Assembly: GCF_900119165.1 (NCBI RefSeq)
Contig: NZ_FPJG01000006.1
Coordinates: 7,230,001 to 7,294,000 of the forward strand
Length of the DNA stretch: 64,000 nt
Direction of reading: 5' to 3'
Source of the DNA: Amycolatopsis australiensis
Lineage (GTDB): Bacteria; Actinomycetota; Actinomycetes; Mycobacteriales; Pseudonocardiaceae
The translations under genes were made by a program, and so were the position numbers. Positions 23,960 through 33,292 of this stretch are shown here, piece after piece. Numbering within the stretch: position 1 is the stretch's first letter; each line of letters starts with the position of its first letter. The notes beneath the pieces were generated by a model. It made no database searches, had not been told where the DNA came from, and was given only the letters and a program-made list of their open reading frames with translations.

Positions 23960-24883
23960 GTGGAATCAGTGACCTTCAAGAACCGCACCTGGGACGTCGC
24001 CGCGGACATCCGCGTCCCGGAGGGCTTCGACCCGGCGAAGAAGTACCCGGCGATCATCTGCGCCCACCCGATCAGCAGCTGCAAGGAGCAGACGTCCGGC
24101 GCGATCTACGCCGAGCGGCTGACCGCGCTGGGCTACGTGACGCTCGCCTTCGACGCCTCCCACCAGGGCGCGAGCGGGGGTGAACCGCGCTACCTGGAAG
24201 ACCCCGCCACCCGCGTCGAGGACTTCCGCTGCGCGGTCGACTACCTCGTGACCCTGGACTACGTCGACGAGGACCGCATCGGCGTCGTGGGCATCTGCGG
24301 CGGCGGTGGCTACGCGGCGAACGCGACCATGACCGATCACCGGATCAAGGCGCTGGGCACGGTGGTCGCGGCGAACTACGGGCGGCTCATGCGCGAAGGC
24401 GACCTGAGCCCGGACGCCGCCGTGGCCACGCTCGAAGCGATCGGCAGGCAGCGGACGGCGGAAGCGCGCGGTGCCGAGCCGCACATCACGACCTACATCC
24501 CGTCCTCGCCGGAAGAGCGGGAGAAGGCCGGGGTCACCGACGTCGACATCGTCAACGCCGTCGAGTACTACCGGACGCCCCGCGGCCAGCAGCCCGGCTC
24601 GCCCAACAAGCTGCGCTTCTCCGGCCTGGAGGCGGCAGTCGGCTTCGACGCCTTCCACCTGGCCGAAGTGCTGCTGACGCAGCCCTTGCAGGTCATCGTC
24701 GGCGACGTGCCGGGCGCGTTCGGGTCCTACCGGGACGGCTTCGAGCTGTTCGACCGGGCCCGCTCGGCCAAGAAGGACATCTTCGTGGTCCAGGGCGCGA
24801 GCCACTACGACCTCTACGACCAGCCGAAGTACGTCGACCAGGCCGTGGCGAAGCTCGAGAGCTTCTTCGCCGAGAACCTCTAG
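23960..24883 (+). CDS. Dienelactone-hydrolase-like alpha/beta hydrolase (2)
   Basis: A 307-aa paralogue of the preceding protein. AIICAHPISSCKEQTSGAIY, FDASHQGASGGEPRYLEDP, elbow GICGGGGYAANA with Cys113, and the His motif VQGASHYDLYDQPKYVDQAV. The GTG start has AAGGAG seven bases before it and lies 16 bases after the previous stop, so the two form an operon. The elbow of this copy has four consecutive Gly. The pair may act as a heteromer or on related substrates. A perfect 36-bp palindrome five bases past the stop ends the transcript. Confidence 0.82.
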   Translation: MESVTFKNRTWDVAADIRVPEGFDPAKKYPAIICAHPISSCKEQTSGAIYAERLTALGYVTLAFDASHQGASGGEPRYLEDPATRVEDFRCAVDYLVTLDYVDEDRIGVVGICGGGGYAANATMTDHRIKALGTVVAANYGRLMREGDLSPDAAVATLEAIGRQRTAEARGAEPHITTYIPSSPEEREKAGVTDVDIVNAVEYYRTPRGQQPGSPNKLRFSGLEAAVGFDAFHLAEVLLTQPLQVIVGDVPGAFGSYRDGFELFDRARSAKKDIFVVQGASHYDLYDQPKYVDQAVAKLESFFAENL

Positions 24884-24888
24884 CGAGC

Positions 24889-24924
24889 CCCGGTCTCCGG
24901 CACCCGCGGGTGCCGGAGACCGGG
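24889..24924. terminator. 36-bp perfect palindrome, bidirectional terminator
   Basis: Half-site CCCGGTCTCCGGCACCCG is followed directly by its exact reverse complement. It fits between the convergent stops at 24883 (plus) and 24928 (minus), five and three bases away, so it should terminate both the hydrolase pair and the long HyuB-ending operon. Confidence 0.85.
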
Positions 24925-24927
24925 AAC

Positions 24928-26856
24928 TCATCGCCGCGCGGCCCGTACCTTCTCCGTGGCGGCCTCGTCGAGCACGAGACCCTCCGGATCGGCGTGCGGG
25001 TCGCCGGTGATCACGACCCCGAACTCCCGCTCGGCGGCCGCGAGCGTCACGTACTCGTCGCGGACGTCGCGCAGGACCGACTGCGGGTCGCGGTCGAGCG
25101 GGTCGCCCCAGCCGCCGCCCCCGTTGGTCACGTACCGCCAGGTCGCACCGGCCTGGGTGGCCCAGCCCGGATCCCGGCCGTAGTAGAAGAACTCGCCGCC
25201 CACCTGCGGGGCCCGCGTCACGGGATCCAGGGTGCCCGCGACGGCGACCGCCGCGGCGTAGGCGGATTCGTCCGTGGGCAGCAGGGTCTCCGGGCCGCTC
25301 GTCGGGGCGCCGTCCCGGCCGAAGACCCAGACGCCGCCGAGCGCACCGTCACCCCCGCCGCGCACGCCGACGCCGCTCGCGTGGCGGAACCGCAGCGGGA
25401 TGGTCTGGTGCTGGCCCGGCTGCGTGTAGAGGACGTCCTTCGCGACCGCGGCGCCGCCGCGGTTCGCGCCCGGCCCGGCGGTGTCGGGGAGGAACTCCCG
25501 CCGCATGATCCGCAGCGGGAAGTCCGCCTCCAGGGACTCGCTCGACGGCGACATCAGGTTGAAGATGTAGCTGCACGAGAAGCCGTCGCCGTCACCCGCG
25601 CTGGACCCGCCTCGCGGTCCGTGCTCGCCGCCGGCCATGGCCGAGCACATCCACGGCGTGCCGTCGGGACCGACACCGTACGCGTTGTGCACGTAGGCCG
25701 CGCCGAAGTCGCCGCCGAGCGCGGCTTCGCCGAGGACCGAGCCCAGCGCCCGGCACAGGACCGTGTTGATGAGGGCGGAAACCTCGTAGTAGCAGAAGAC
25801 CGCGCCGTCCGGGGGCAGCGCGCTGACCATCGACCCGGCCGGGATCACGAGATCGACGTCGCGGAACGTGCCGGACGTGAACTCGCTTTCGGGCGACAGC
25901 AACATCTTCAGGCCGACACCGACGGCGGTCTTGGCGTCGAGCGCGCCCGCGTTGATGCAGGTGCGGGCCTGCCGGGACGAGCCGCTGAAGTCGGCTTCCA
26001 GCCGCTCCCCGCGCTTGCGCAGCGTGAGGGCGACCGTGTATTCCTCGCTGTCGTCGACGCCGTCGGCGTCGAGGGAACCGCTCGCGGAGTAGTCACCGTC
26101 GGGCATCGAGGCGAACGCCTGCCGCATGCTCTCGGCGGAGGCGTCGCAGGCGTAACGCAGGCTGCCCAGGTACGCCTCGATGCCGTAGCGCCCGATGATC
26201 TCCTGGATCAGCCCCTCGCCGAGCGCGCAGCAGCTCTGCATCGTGTGGAAGTCCGGCAGCATCAGCTCGGCCATCCGCACGTTGTCGAAGATCAGCGAGA
26301 ACGTCTCCCGCACCGGTTTCCCGGCGTGGTAGAGCAACCGCGGGCTGATCGAGAGGCCGTCCTCGTAGATGTTGTGCTTGGCGGCGGAGAACCCGCCCGG
26401 GGCGATGCCGCCGACGTCGAGCTGGTGCGCCCGCAACGCGATGAAACTGGCGATCTTCCCGTCGTGGAACACCGGCCGGATGAAGCAGACGTCGTTGTAG
26501 TGGTTACCCATCCGATAGACGTCGTTGCAGATCAGCAGATCGCCGGGCACCAGGTTTTCGGGCCCGAACTCCTCGACGGCGATCCGCACGCCGGCGGACA
26601 TGGTGCCGAGGAAGATGGACAACCCGTTGGTCACCGCGCTCATCGCGTAGTCCTGCTCGGGCGGCGCGCAGACGCAGGCCGCGAAGTCGTAGCAGAGCGC
26701 GATGATCGGTGAGAAGGCGCGGTGCAGCAGACCGGTGGTGACGTGCTGCGCCGAGTACCGGAGCCGGTTGGCCAGCACCGACGCGGTGAACCGGTCGCAG
26801 TCGTAGCGGTCGAGGAACTCCTCGTCGGTCAGGTCCCGCAGCAATGTCGTGCTCAT
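24928..26856 (-). CDS. HyuB-family (hydantoinase B / carboxylase) subunit
   Basis: A 642-aa protein of the hydantoinase B/oxoprolinase family: FTASVLANRLRYSAQHVTTG start, LGTMSAGVRIAVEEFG, PGDLLICNDVYRMGNHYNDV, ADFSGSSRQARTCINAG, and the glycine-rich end YVTNGGGGWGDPLDRDPQSV. The family covers hydantoinases, 5-oxoprolinases and ATP-dependent ketone carboxylases (acetone, acetophenone), always with a HyuA partner. The ATG overlaps the HyuA stop as ATGA. The nearby Zn-ribbon protein and CoA ligase favour a carboxylase-like role, but the substrate is unknown. It is the last gene of the TetR-controlled operon. Confidence 0.85.
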   Translation of the reverse strand: MSTTLLRDLTDEEFLDRYDCDRFTASVLANRLRYSAQHVTTGLLHRAFSPIIALCYDFAACVCAPPEQDYAMSAVTNGLSIFLGTMSAGVRIAVEEFGPENLVPGDLLICNDVYRMGNHYNDVCFIRPVFHDGKIASFIALRAHQLDVGGIAPGGFSAAKHNIYEDGLSISPRLLYHAGKPVRETFSLIFDNVRMAELMLPDFHTMQSCCALGEGLIQEIIGRYGIEAYLGSLRYACDASAESMRQAFASMPDGDYSASGSLDADGVDDSEEYTVALTLRKRGERLEADFSGSSRQARTCINAGALDAKTAVGVGLKMLLSPESEFTSGTFRDVDLVIPAGSMVSALPPDGAVFCYYEVSALINTVLCRALGSVLGEAALGGDFGAAYVHNAYGVGPDGTPWMCSAMAGGEHGPRGGSSAGDGDGFSCSYIFNLMSPSSESLEADFPLRIMRREFLPDTAGPGANRGGAAVAKDVLYTQPGQHQTIPLRFRHASGVGVRGGGDGALGGVWVFGRDGAPTSGPETLLPTDESAYAAAVAVAGTLDPVTRAPQVGGEFFYYGRDPGWATQAGATWRYVTNGGGGWGDPLDRDPQSVLRDVRDEYVTLAAAEREFGVVITGDPHADPEGLVLDEAATEKVRAARR

Positions 26857-28913
26857 TTCCCTGCTCCTTCGACGCGGGTGATGACGAGCTCGCCGATCCG
26901 GCCGACGGTCGCGGTCAGGCCCGGCGGCACGAACGTGGTCGACATCGGTTCCCGGATCACCGCCGGGCCCTCGATGACGTCGCCGCGCATCAGGCTGTCG
27001 CGCTCGTACTCGCCGGCGCTCAGGTCGGTCTCTTCCAGGTACCGGATGGTGATCGTGCCGACCGGCTCGGCGGATTCCCCCGCGGGCCGGGCCGGCGGTT
27101 CCGGGTACTCGACCTTCGGCGTGGGCACGACCGCGGTGAGGCGGTAGGTGACGCCCTGCACCGGCATGCCCTCGAAGCGGTTGCCGGAGCGCTGTTCGTA
27201 GCCGTCGTGGAAGTTGGCGATCATCGTCTCGACGGCTTCCGGGGTGATCTTCCCGTTCGGCACCTCGACGAACGGGGTCTCCCAGACCTGCCCCATGAGC
27301 TGGCCGTCGAAGGAGCGGGTGAACGTGACGCGCTCGGCGTCCTCGCCCAGAGCGCGCGTCATCGCCTCCTCCATGCCCGCGTAGACGGCGTCGATCTCGT
27401 CCGCCGCGTCGGGCGTGAGGACCGCATACGCGGTGCGGCTGTCGGCGTACACCTGGTCGGCGCTGACCAGGCCCAGCGCCGAGAACAGCCCGGGGTGCGG
27501 CGGCACGATCACGCTCTTGACGTGCATCTGCTCCAGCAGTCCGGGCAGCATCATCGGCCCGGCCGCGCCGTAGGCGACCATCGCGTGGTCTCGCGGGTCC
27601 ACGCCGTTCTTGACCAGGACGTCGACGATGCCTTCGGCGACGTTGTTCAGCGCCATCCGGTAGGCGAACCGGACGCGTTCGGCCAGGGTCGCCTGGGTGT
27701 CGAGCTTCTCGAAGGCGGCCCGGGCGAGGCCGGGGTCCAGCCGTGACCGTCCGGCGGCGAACCGGTCGGGATCGAGGATGCCCAGCATCAGGAACGTGTC
27801 GGTGGTGGTGGGCTGCTCGCCGCCGCGGCCGTAACAGGCCGGCCCGGGATCGGCGCCCGCGCTCTCGGGGCCGACCTTCACCTCGCCGGTCGGGGTGATG
27901 CTGACGATGCTGCCGCCGCCGGCGCCCACGCTCACGATCTCGTTCGAGAGTGTGTTCACGATCAGGTCGTGCTCCAGCTCGAACGTCGTGTTGACGAACG
28001 GCTTTCCGCCGGTGACGACGCTGATGTCGCTGGAGGTGCCGCCGATGTCGGTGCAGATCAGGTTCGGCTCGCCGATCAGCTCGCCCAGGTGCGCGCACGC
28101 GACCGTCCCCGCGGCGGGGCCGGAGAAGACGATCCGGGACGGCCGCTGCATCGCGACGTCCACCGGGGCGAGCATGGCGGCGCAGTCGGCGAAGTTCAGG
28201 TCCCCGGTGAACCCGAGGCCGGTCAGCCCGGCGGCCAGTTCCCGGGTGTAGGGGCCGTAGATGCGCTTCATCAGGACGTCGACGACGGTCGTCGAGGCCC
28301 GCGGGTACTCGCGGGCCAGCGGCGAGACCTCGCTCGAGATCGAGCACGCGACGTCCCCGATCTCCTCGGCGACCAGCTCCCGCAGGCGCCGTTCGTGGCT
28401 TCCATCCACATAGGAGTTGAGGAGGCAGATCGCGACGCCCTCGACCCCGCAGCGGGCCAGGATCCGCAGTTCCTCACGGGCCTGCTCCTCGTCGAGCGGG
28501 ATCACCACCGACCCGTCGGCGCCGAGGCGCTCGCGGATGCCGCGGCGCAGGTAGCGCGGCACCACCGGGGCGGTCACGTCGCCGAAGCTGCGGTGCCAGC
28601 GGGGATCGGTGTTGGCCTCGGCCGGCCGCCACGCCCGCGCCATGTCCAGCATGTCGCGGTGGCCTTCGGTGGTCAGGAACGCGATCTTGGGCAGCCGCCG
28701 GGTGATGATCGCGTTGAGGCCGTGCGTGCTGGCGTGGTTGAACGCGGCCGCGGCGGCGACGTCCACTTCGGACGCTCCCTCCAGCACGGCCTTGTAGCTT
28801 TCGGTGACGTTGGTGGCCACCTTGACGGTCTCGATCCGGCCGCCGGTGATCGAGACGATGTCGGTGAACGTGCCGCCGACGTCGACGCCGATCATTCCCT
28901 TGCGCTCAGCCAT
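26853..28913 (-). CDS. HyuA-family (hydantoinase A / carboxylase) ATPase subunit
   Basis: A 686-aa protein with the ASKHA-type phosphate loop MIGVDVGGTFTDIVSITGG at the N-terminus, FNHASTHGLNAIITRRLPKI, LLNSYVDGSHERRL, CTDIGGTSSDISVVTGGKPF and GVDPRDHAMVAYGAAGPM, all typical of HyuA. In the carboxylases of this superfamily this subunit uses ATP to form phosphorylated intermediates. I start at the ATG at 28913, where GAGGTGG is six bases upstream; a GTG at 28922 is possible. It directly follows the Zn-ribbon gene and overlaps HyuB. Confidence 0.88.
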   Translation of the reverse strand: MAERKGMIGVDVGGTFTDIVSITGGRIETVKVATNVTESYKAVLEGASEVDVAAAAAFNHASTHGLNAIITRRLPKIAFLTTEGHRDMLDMARAWRPAEANTDPRWHRSFGDVTAPVVPRYLRRGIRERLGADGSVVIPLDEEQAREELRILARCGVEGVAICLLNSYVDGSHERRLRELVAEEIGDVACSISSEVSPLAREYPRASTTVVDVLMKRIYGPYTRELAAGLTGLGFTGDLNFADCAAMLAPVDVAMQRPSRIVFSGPAAGTVACAHLGELIGEPNLICTDIGGTSSDISVVTGGKPFVNTTFELEHDLIVNTLSNEIVSVGAGGGSIVSITPTGEVKVGPESAGADPGPACYGRGGEQPTTTDTFLMLGILDPDRFAAGRSRLDPGLARAAFEKLDTQATLAERVRFAYRMALNNVAEGIVDVLVKNGVDPRDHAMVAYGAAGPMMLPGLLEQMHVKSVIVPPHPGLFSALGLVSADQVYADSRTAYAVLTPDAADEIDAVYAGMEEAMTRALGEDAERVTFTRSFDGQLMGQVWETPFVEVPNGKITPEAVETMIANFHDGYEQRSGNRFEGMPVQGVTYRLTAVVPTPKVEYPEPPARPAGESAEPVGTITIRYLEETDLSAGEYERDSLMRGDVIEGPAVIREPMSTTFVPPGLTATVGRIGELVITRVEGAGK

Positions 28914-28923
28914 GTCCGCCACC

Positions 28924-29148
28924 TCAGATCCGGTCCGACAGCAGTTCGATCGGACCCAGCTTCGGCCCGGGGGTGCGCCGCACGTCGGTCAGGCACTCCG
29001 CGCACTTGACGACGTCGAACCAGCCTGCCTCCGACAGCACCGGGTAGGCCTGCAGCTTCCGCGCGCCGCAGCCGGGGCACGTTCCCTCGACGCTCTCCCG
29101 CTTCACCGACAACGTCGGCTCGGCCGGGCGTGGGTTGGTGATCGCCAT
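28924..29148 (-). CDS. Small zinc-ribbon protein, putative carboxylase accessory subunit
   Basis: A 74-aa protein with a four-Cys zinc ribbon: Cys24 and Cys27 in TCPGCGARK, Cys49 and Cys52 in VKCAECLTD. The ATG has GAGGAG upstream. It lies between the acyl-CoA synthetase and HyuA genes with gaps of 10-30 bases, so it is part of the operon. Acetone and acetophenone carboxylases carry a small extra subunit besides the HyuA- and HyuB-like ones; this gene occupies the corresponding place, though I see no direct similarity to AcxC or Apc small subunits. Alternatively it carries an acyl or metal group. Confidence 0.7.
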   Translation of the reverse strand: MAITNPRPAEPTLSVKRESVEGTCPGCGARKLQAYPVLSEAGWFDVVKCAECLTDVRRTPGPKLGPIELLSDRI

Positions 29149-29178
29149 TGATCTCTCCTCACTGGATCCGTTTCGGTA

Positions 29179-30927
29179 CTAGGCCGGCTCGGCCGGGCTC
29201 AGCGCCCGCACGGCCGCCGCGTCCGCACCGAGCAGCCGTTGCGCCATCGGCACGAGCTTGAACTTCTGGACCTTCCCCGTCGGGGTCTGCGGCACGGCGT
29301 CGGTGTCGAGCACGAAGACGTGCCGGGGCACCTTGAACCGGGCCAGCGCCGACCGGCAGGCTTCGAGCAGCTGCCCGGGATCGGGCGTCGCGCCCGGCTC
29401 CGCGACGACGAACGCGCACCCGGCCTCGCCCCAGCGGTCGTCCGGCACGCCGACGACGAAGGCCTGGCTGACGCCGGGCCGGGTGGTCAGGAAATCCTCG
29501 ACTTCCTTGGGCATCACGAGTTCGCCGCCGCTCTTGAACACGTCCTTCGACCGGCCGGTGATGACGAGGGAGCCGTCGCCGAGGACGCGGCCGAGGTCGC
29601 CGGAATACAGCCAGCCGTCCCGGAGCGTGGCTTCGGTCGCGTCGGGACGGTTCCAGTACCCCAGCATGGTCGTCGGCCCGCGTGACACGAGCTCGCCGGT
29701 TTCCCCGGGCCGGACGGGCTCGTGGGTGACGGGATCCAGGATCCGGTACTCGGCGACCGTCCCGGCGGACCCGGCGGCGGCCCCGCCGGGCTTGGGCCGG
29801 CCGACGGTGGACGCGGTCACTTCGAGGGGGTCGTCCGGTTGCGTCATCACCGTCGCCCCGGCGACCTCGGTCATCCCGTACGCGGTGGTGAGCTCGCGGA
29901 CCCCGAGGTCGTCGCGGATCCGCTCCCACAGCCACGTCGGCGCGACCGCCGCGGCGGAGAGCATCCTCGTCAGCGACGAGAGGTCGACGTTCGCGCGGTC
30001 GGGGTGTTCGACGAGCGCGACGCTCATCGTCGGGACCGCGAGCACGTCGTTGACCCGGTGCCGCTCGATCGCGCGCAGGTACTCCCCCGCGTCGAAGCGC
30101 GGCTGCGGCAGCATCGCCCCGCCGACGAACGTCGTCGCCTGGACGCCGTGCTCGTAGCCGAACATGTGGTAGCAGGGCAGGGCGAACACGACGCGGTTGC
30201 CGTCCGGCAGGGCGCGGCAGAACGCCGAGCCGTACTCCTGGCGCAGCAGCGCGTCGTGGCTCAGCTGGACGCCCTTGGGTTCGCCGGTCGTCCCGGAGGT
30301 GTACATGATGTCCGACATCTGGTCGGGGTGGCGCCGGCCACCCGGTGCCGCCCCCGGGTTCTGCGCGCCGATCCGCGCCAGCTCCGGGACGTCGGCCACG
30401 CCGTCCCGGCCCTCGCCTCGCCCTTCGGCGTCGAAGGTGATGACGCGCTCGAGGTCGCCGAACCCGATGGACCCGGCCCGGGTCCAGCCGGGCGCGAGCT
30501 CGTCGAGCATCGCCAGGTAGTCCAGGTCGCGGTACGACGTCATGGTGATCAGCACGCGGGCGCAGGACTGGCGGAGCACGAACCCGAGTTCGTGGGTGCG
30601 GTACAGGTAGTTCAGCGGCACCGCGACCGCGCCCGCCCGGGAGATCGCCAGTTTCAGCGGCGCGTACTCGGGGTAGTTCGCCATCAGCACGGCCACGTGG
30701 TCGCCGGGCCGCACGCCCAGCGTGGCCAGCCCGTCGGCGAACCGGTGGGCTTGGTGCAGCACGTCGTCGTAGGTGAGCACGCGGTCGCCGGCGATGACGT
30801 ACGGGCGTGGCCCGAAGCGGGCGGCGGCGTGCTCGAAGTGCTCGTCGAGCGTCCGCGGGCGCCAGGGCGCGAACTCCCGTTCCAGATCCGCCCGCCGCTC
30901 GGCGATCGACGGCCCGGCCGCGGTCAC
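29179..30927 (-). CDS. AMP-forming acyl-CoA synthetase
   Basis: A 582-aa ANL-superfamily ligase. N-terminal LDEHFEHAAARFGPRPYVIA, ATP loop MYTSGTTGEPKGVQLSHDAL, ELTTAYGMTEVAGATVMT, DGWLYSGDLGRVLGDGSLVI, hinge GRSKDVFKSGGELVMPKEVE and the catalytic Lys motif PQTPTGKVQKFKL. The GTG overlaps the SDR stop (GTGA). It would activate an organic acid with ATP and CoA. In acetophenone degradation the product of the HyuA/B-type carboxylase is likewise activated by a ligase encoded beside it, so it may act on the carboxylated product. The specificity cannot be read from sequence by eye. Confidence 0.88.
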   Translation of the reverse strand: MTAAGPSIAERRADLEREFAPWRPRTLDEHFEHAAARFGPRPYVIAGDRVLTYDDVLHQAHRFADGLATLGVRPGDHVAVLMANYPEYAPLKLAISRAGAVAVPLNYLYRTHELGFVLRQSCARVLITMTSYRDLDYLAMLDELAPGWTRAGSIGFGDLERVITFDAEGRGEGRDGVADVPELARIGAQNPGAAPGGRRHPDQMSDIMYTSGTTGEPKGVQLSHDALLRQEYGSAFCRALPDGNRVVFALPCYHMFGYEHGVQATTFVGGAMLPQPRFDAGEYLRAIERHRVNDVLAVPTMSVALVEHPDRANVDLSSLTRMLSAAAVAPTWLWERIRDDLGVRELTTAYGMTEVAGATVMTQPDDPLEVTASTVGRPKPGGAAAGSAGTVAEYRILDPVTHEPVRPGETGELVSRGPTTMLGYWNRPDATEATLRDGWLYSGDLGRVLGDGSLVITGRSKDVFKSGGELVMPKEVEDFLTTRPGVSQAFVVGVPDDRWGEAGCAFVVAEPGATPDPGQLLEACRSALARFKVPRHVFVLDTDAVPQTPTGKVQKFKLVPMAQRLLGADAAAVRALSPAEPA

Positions 30928-31790
30928 CGGGTGCCGCCCGCGACGTCCACCGTGCGGTGCACGCTCGACTTCTCGCCGGTGCTGCCCCGGTTGACCCCGA
31001 CCAGGCCGCGCAGCGCGGGGTTGTTGTTGACGAGGTTCCCCAGCTGCGGCCCGGCGGCGATCATGCCGCCGTCGACCGTGACGATCTCGCCGGTGATGAA
31101 CCGCGCGTCGTCGCTGGCGAGGAACGAGACGACCCCGGCGACGTAGTCGGGCTCCCCGGCGTAGGGCAGGGGCTGCACCGTGCCCAGCACCGGCTTGAGG
31201 TCCTCGGCGGTCAGGCCGATCAGCGGGGTGGTGATGATGCCGGGGGCGACCGCGTTGACCCGGATCCGGTCCGGGGCGTATTCGAGCGCGGCGATCCGGG
31301 TGAGGTGCTGGACCCCGGCCTTCGCCACCGAGTAGGCCTGGACCCCGGCTCCGGCCGCGAAGGCGCCCACCGAGCCGAAGTTGACGATCGCGCCGCCGGT
31401 GCCCTGGGCGCGCATGACCCGACCGGCGTGCTTGGTCCCGAGGAACACGCTGCGCAGCACGACGTCGAACGTGTAGTCCCAGTCGTCCGCCTCGATCTCG
31501 GTCAGCGGGCCGAACGCCCCGCCGACCCCGGCGGCGTTGACCAGCACGTCGAGCCGCCCGTACGTCTCGACCGTCTCGCCGATCGCGGCTTCGAACCGCG
31601 CCTCGTCGCTGACGTCGGTGTGCACGAACCGGACCCGGTCGCCCGCGTCCAGCTCCGCGAGTGTCCGCTCGGCGACCTCGCGGTTGAGGTCGGCGATGAC
31701 CACGCTGAACCCGCGCCCGAGGAACCGGGCCACCGTCGCCCGGCCCATGCCGCTCGCCCCGCCGGTCACCAGTGCCACTTCGTTGCCCAT
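30924..31790 (-). CDS. SDR family oxidoreductase
   Basis: A 288-aa classical SDR with intact catalytic residues: TGGASGMGRATV nucleotide loop (9-20), NAAG (85-88), Ser140 in NFGSVG, and Tyr153-x3-Lys157 in AYSVAK. The end DDARFITGEIVTVDGGM is typical. The C-terminal 30 residues after DGG are longer than usual. The ATG at 31790 was preferred over the upstream extension of the frame. It would oxidise a secondary alcohol to a ketone (or the reverse), which could supply the ketone to the HyuA/B-type carboxylase. Confidence 0.88.
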   Translation of the reverse strand: MGNEVALVTGGASGMGRATVARFLGRGFSVVIADLNREVAERTLAELDAGDRVRFVHTDVSDEARFEAAIGETVETYGRLDVLVNAAGVGGAFGPLTEIEADDWDYTFDVVLRSVFLGTKHAGRVMRAQGTGGAIVNFGSVGAFAAGAGVQAYSVAKAGVQHLTRIAALEYAPDRIRVNAVAPGIITTPLIGLTAEDLKPVLGTVQPLPYAGEPDYVAGVVSFLASDDARFITGEIVTVDGGMIAAGPQLGNLVNNNPALRGLVGVNRGSTGEKSSVHRTVDVAGGTR

Positions 31791-31810
31791 GTCTCGTCCT
31801 TCCGGTGCCG

Positions 31811-33292
31811 TCAGCCGAACAGCACTTGCTTGGTGTCGGTGAACTCGCGCAGGCCCTCGGGGCCGCATTCGCGTCCCCAGCCGGAGCGCTTCACGCCGCC
31901 GAACGGCGCGGCCATCGTGGGCCCGAAGGTGTTGAGCGCGACCGACCCGGCGCGGATCCGGCGGGCAACCGCCAGCGCGCGCTCCCGGTCCGCCGAGAAC
32001 ACGCTCGCGGCCAGACCGTACTCGGTGTCGTTCGCGATCCGGACGGCGTCGTCGACGTCGTCATAGGTCAGGACGGCGGTGACCGGGCCGAAGACTTCGT
32101 GCCGGGCGACGTCGTGGTCCTCGGCGACGCCGGTCAGCAGCGTGGGTTCGTGGAACCAGCCGGTGGCGAACCCCTCGGGACGGCCCCCGCCGGCCACGAC
32201 CGTCGCGCCCTGCTCGCGGGCGCGGGCCACGGCGCGGCGGGTCCGGTCGAGCGCGGCGCGGGTGGCGAGCGGGCCGTGGTCGGTGTCCTTCGAGCGCGGA
32301 TCGCCGATCCGCAGCGCCCGGTAGGCCGTGGCGAGCGCGTCGACGATCTCGTCGTGCCGCGCGGCGGGGACGAGCACCCGCGACAGCGCCGCGCACACCT
32401 GGCCGGCGCCGCTCATCGCCCCGGCCACCAGTGGCCGCAGCGCCCGGTCGAGGTCGACGTCGTCGAGCAGCACCGCCGGGGACTTGCCGCCGAGCTCGAA
32501 CACCGTGCGCGGCAGCAGATCCGCGCTCTGCCGGAGGATTTCCGACGCGGTCCGGGGTCCGCCGGTGAACGAGATCATCTCGAACCGCGCATCCGCGACC
32601 AGGCGTCGCGACACCTCGACGTCGGCCGACAGGATGCTCAGCACCCCCGGCGGAAACCCCGCCGCGGCCGCGCATTCGGCCACGATCCGCATCATCAGCG
32701 CCGACTCCGGCGCGGACTTGACCACCACCGGGGCGCCCGCCAGCAGCGCGGGGATGACCTTGCTGCCCACGGTGGTCAGCGGGCCGTTGTAGGGCATCAC
32801 CGCCAGCACCGGCCCGACCGGGTCCCGCTCGATCCGCACCTCGCCGACCGGGGTCGTCCGGGTCTCGGGCGCGAGCGCCTCCTCGGCCACCTCCAGCGCG
32901 GTCCGCCAAGCCGCTTTCGCGGCGAAGCGGTGCAGCGTGCGGCTCCAGCGCACCGGAATCCCGGCCTCCACCGCCCACACGAGACCGATCTCGTCCGCGC
33001 GCTCTTCCAGGAGGTCGCAGAACCGCCCGCAGACTTCGATCCGGCGGCTGACCGGCCACCGCGGCCACGGCCCGGCGAACGCTTCGGCCGCGGCTGTCAC
33101 CGCGGCATCCGCGTCTTCGGCCGACGGCGCCACGACCTCGGCGACGACCTCTTCGGTCGTCGGCGAGACGACTGTCGTGCGCTCGTGCCCGGCCGAGGGC
33201 CGCCACTCGCCGCCGATCAGGAGCGCGTCCGGCCGCGGCACGCGCAGGTCGCCGCCGACCACGAGCTGCTCGCGGTTGTCCACCACACTCAT
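31811..33292 (-). CDS. Aldehyde dehydrogenase
   Basis: A 493-aa NAD(P)-dependent ALDH. MPYNGPLTTVGSKVIPALL, VVKSAPESALMMRIVAE, ISFTGGPRTASEILRQS, Glu266 in FELGGKSPAV, catalytic Cys300 in GAGQVCAALSRV, and EVFGPVTAVLTYDD. The usual asparagine of the PWNxP motif is present as PYNGP. The start ATG overlaps the racemase stop (ATGA). It oxidises an aldehyde intermediate of the pathway to an acid, which the acyl-CoA synthetase could then activate. Confidence 0.9.
   Translation of the reverse strand: MSVVDNREQLVVGGDLRVPRPDALLIGGEWRPSAGHERTTVVSPTTEEVVAEVVAPSAEDADAAVTAAAEAFAGPWPRWPVSRRIEVCGRFCDLLEERADEIGLVWAVEAGIPVRWSRTLHRFAAKAAWRTALEVAEEALAPETRTTPVGEVRIERDPVGPVLAVMPYNGPLTTVGSKVIPALLAGAPVVVKSAPESALMMRIVAECAAAAGFPPGVLSILSADVEVSRRLVADARFEMISFTGGPRTASEILRQSADLLPRTVFELGGKSPAVLLDDVDLDRALRPLVAGAMSGAGQVCAALSRVLVPAARHDEIVDALATAYRALRIGDPRSKDTDHGPLATRAALDRTRRAVARAREQGATVVAGGGRPEGFATGWFHEPTLLTGVAEDHDVARHEVFGPVTAVLTYDDVDDAVRIANDTEYGLAASVFSADRERALAVARRIRAGSVALNTFGPTMAAPFGGVKRSGWGRECGPEGLREFTDTKQVLFG

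Noticed and set aside
22864..24084. 694-aa frame joining the HTH regulator to upstream sequence
   Set aside because: The extra residues overlap the divergent hydrolase genes; the HTH protein starts cleanly at 22863.
26857..28347. Extended frame of HyuB to 1139 aa
   Set aside because: The extension lies over HyuA in another frame; the ATGA junction and family start motif set the start at 26856.
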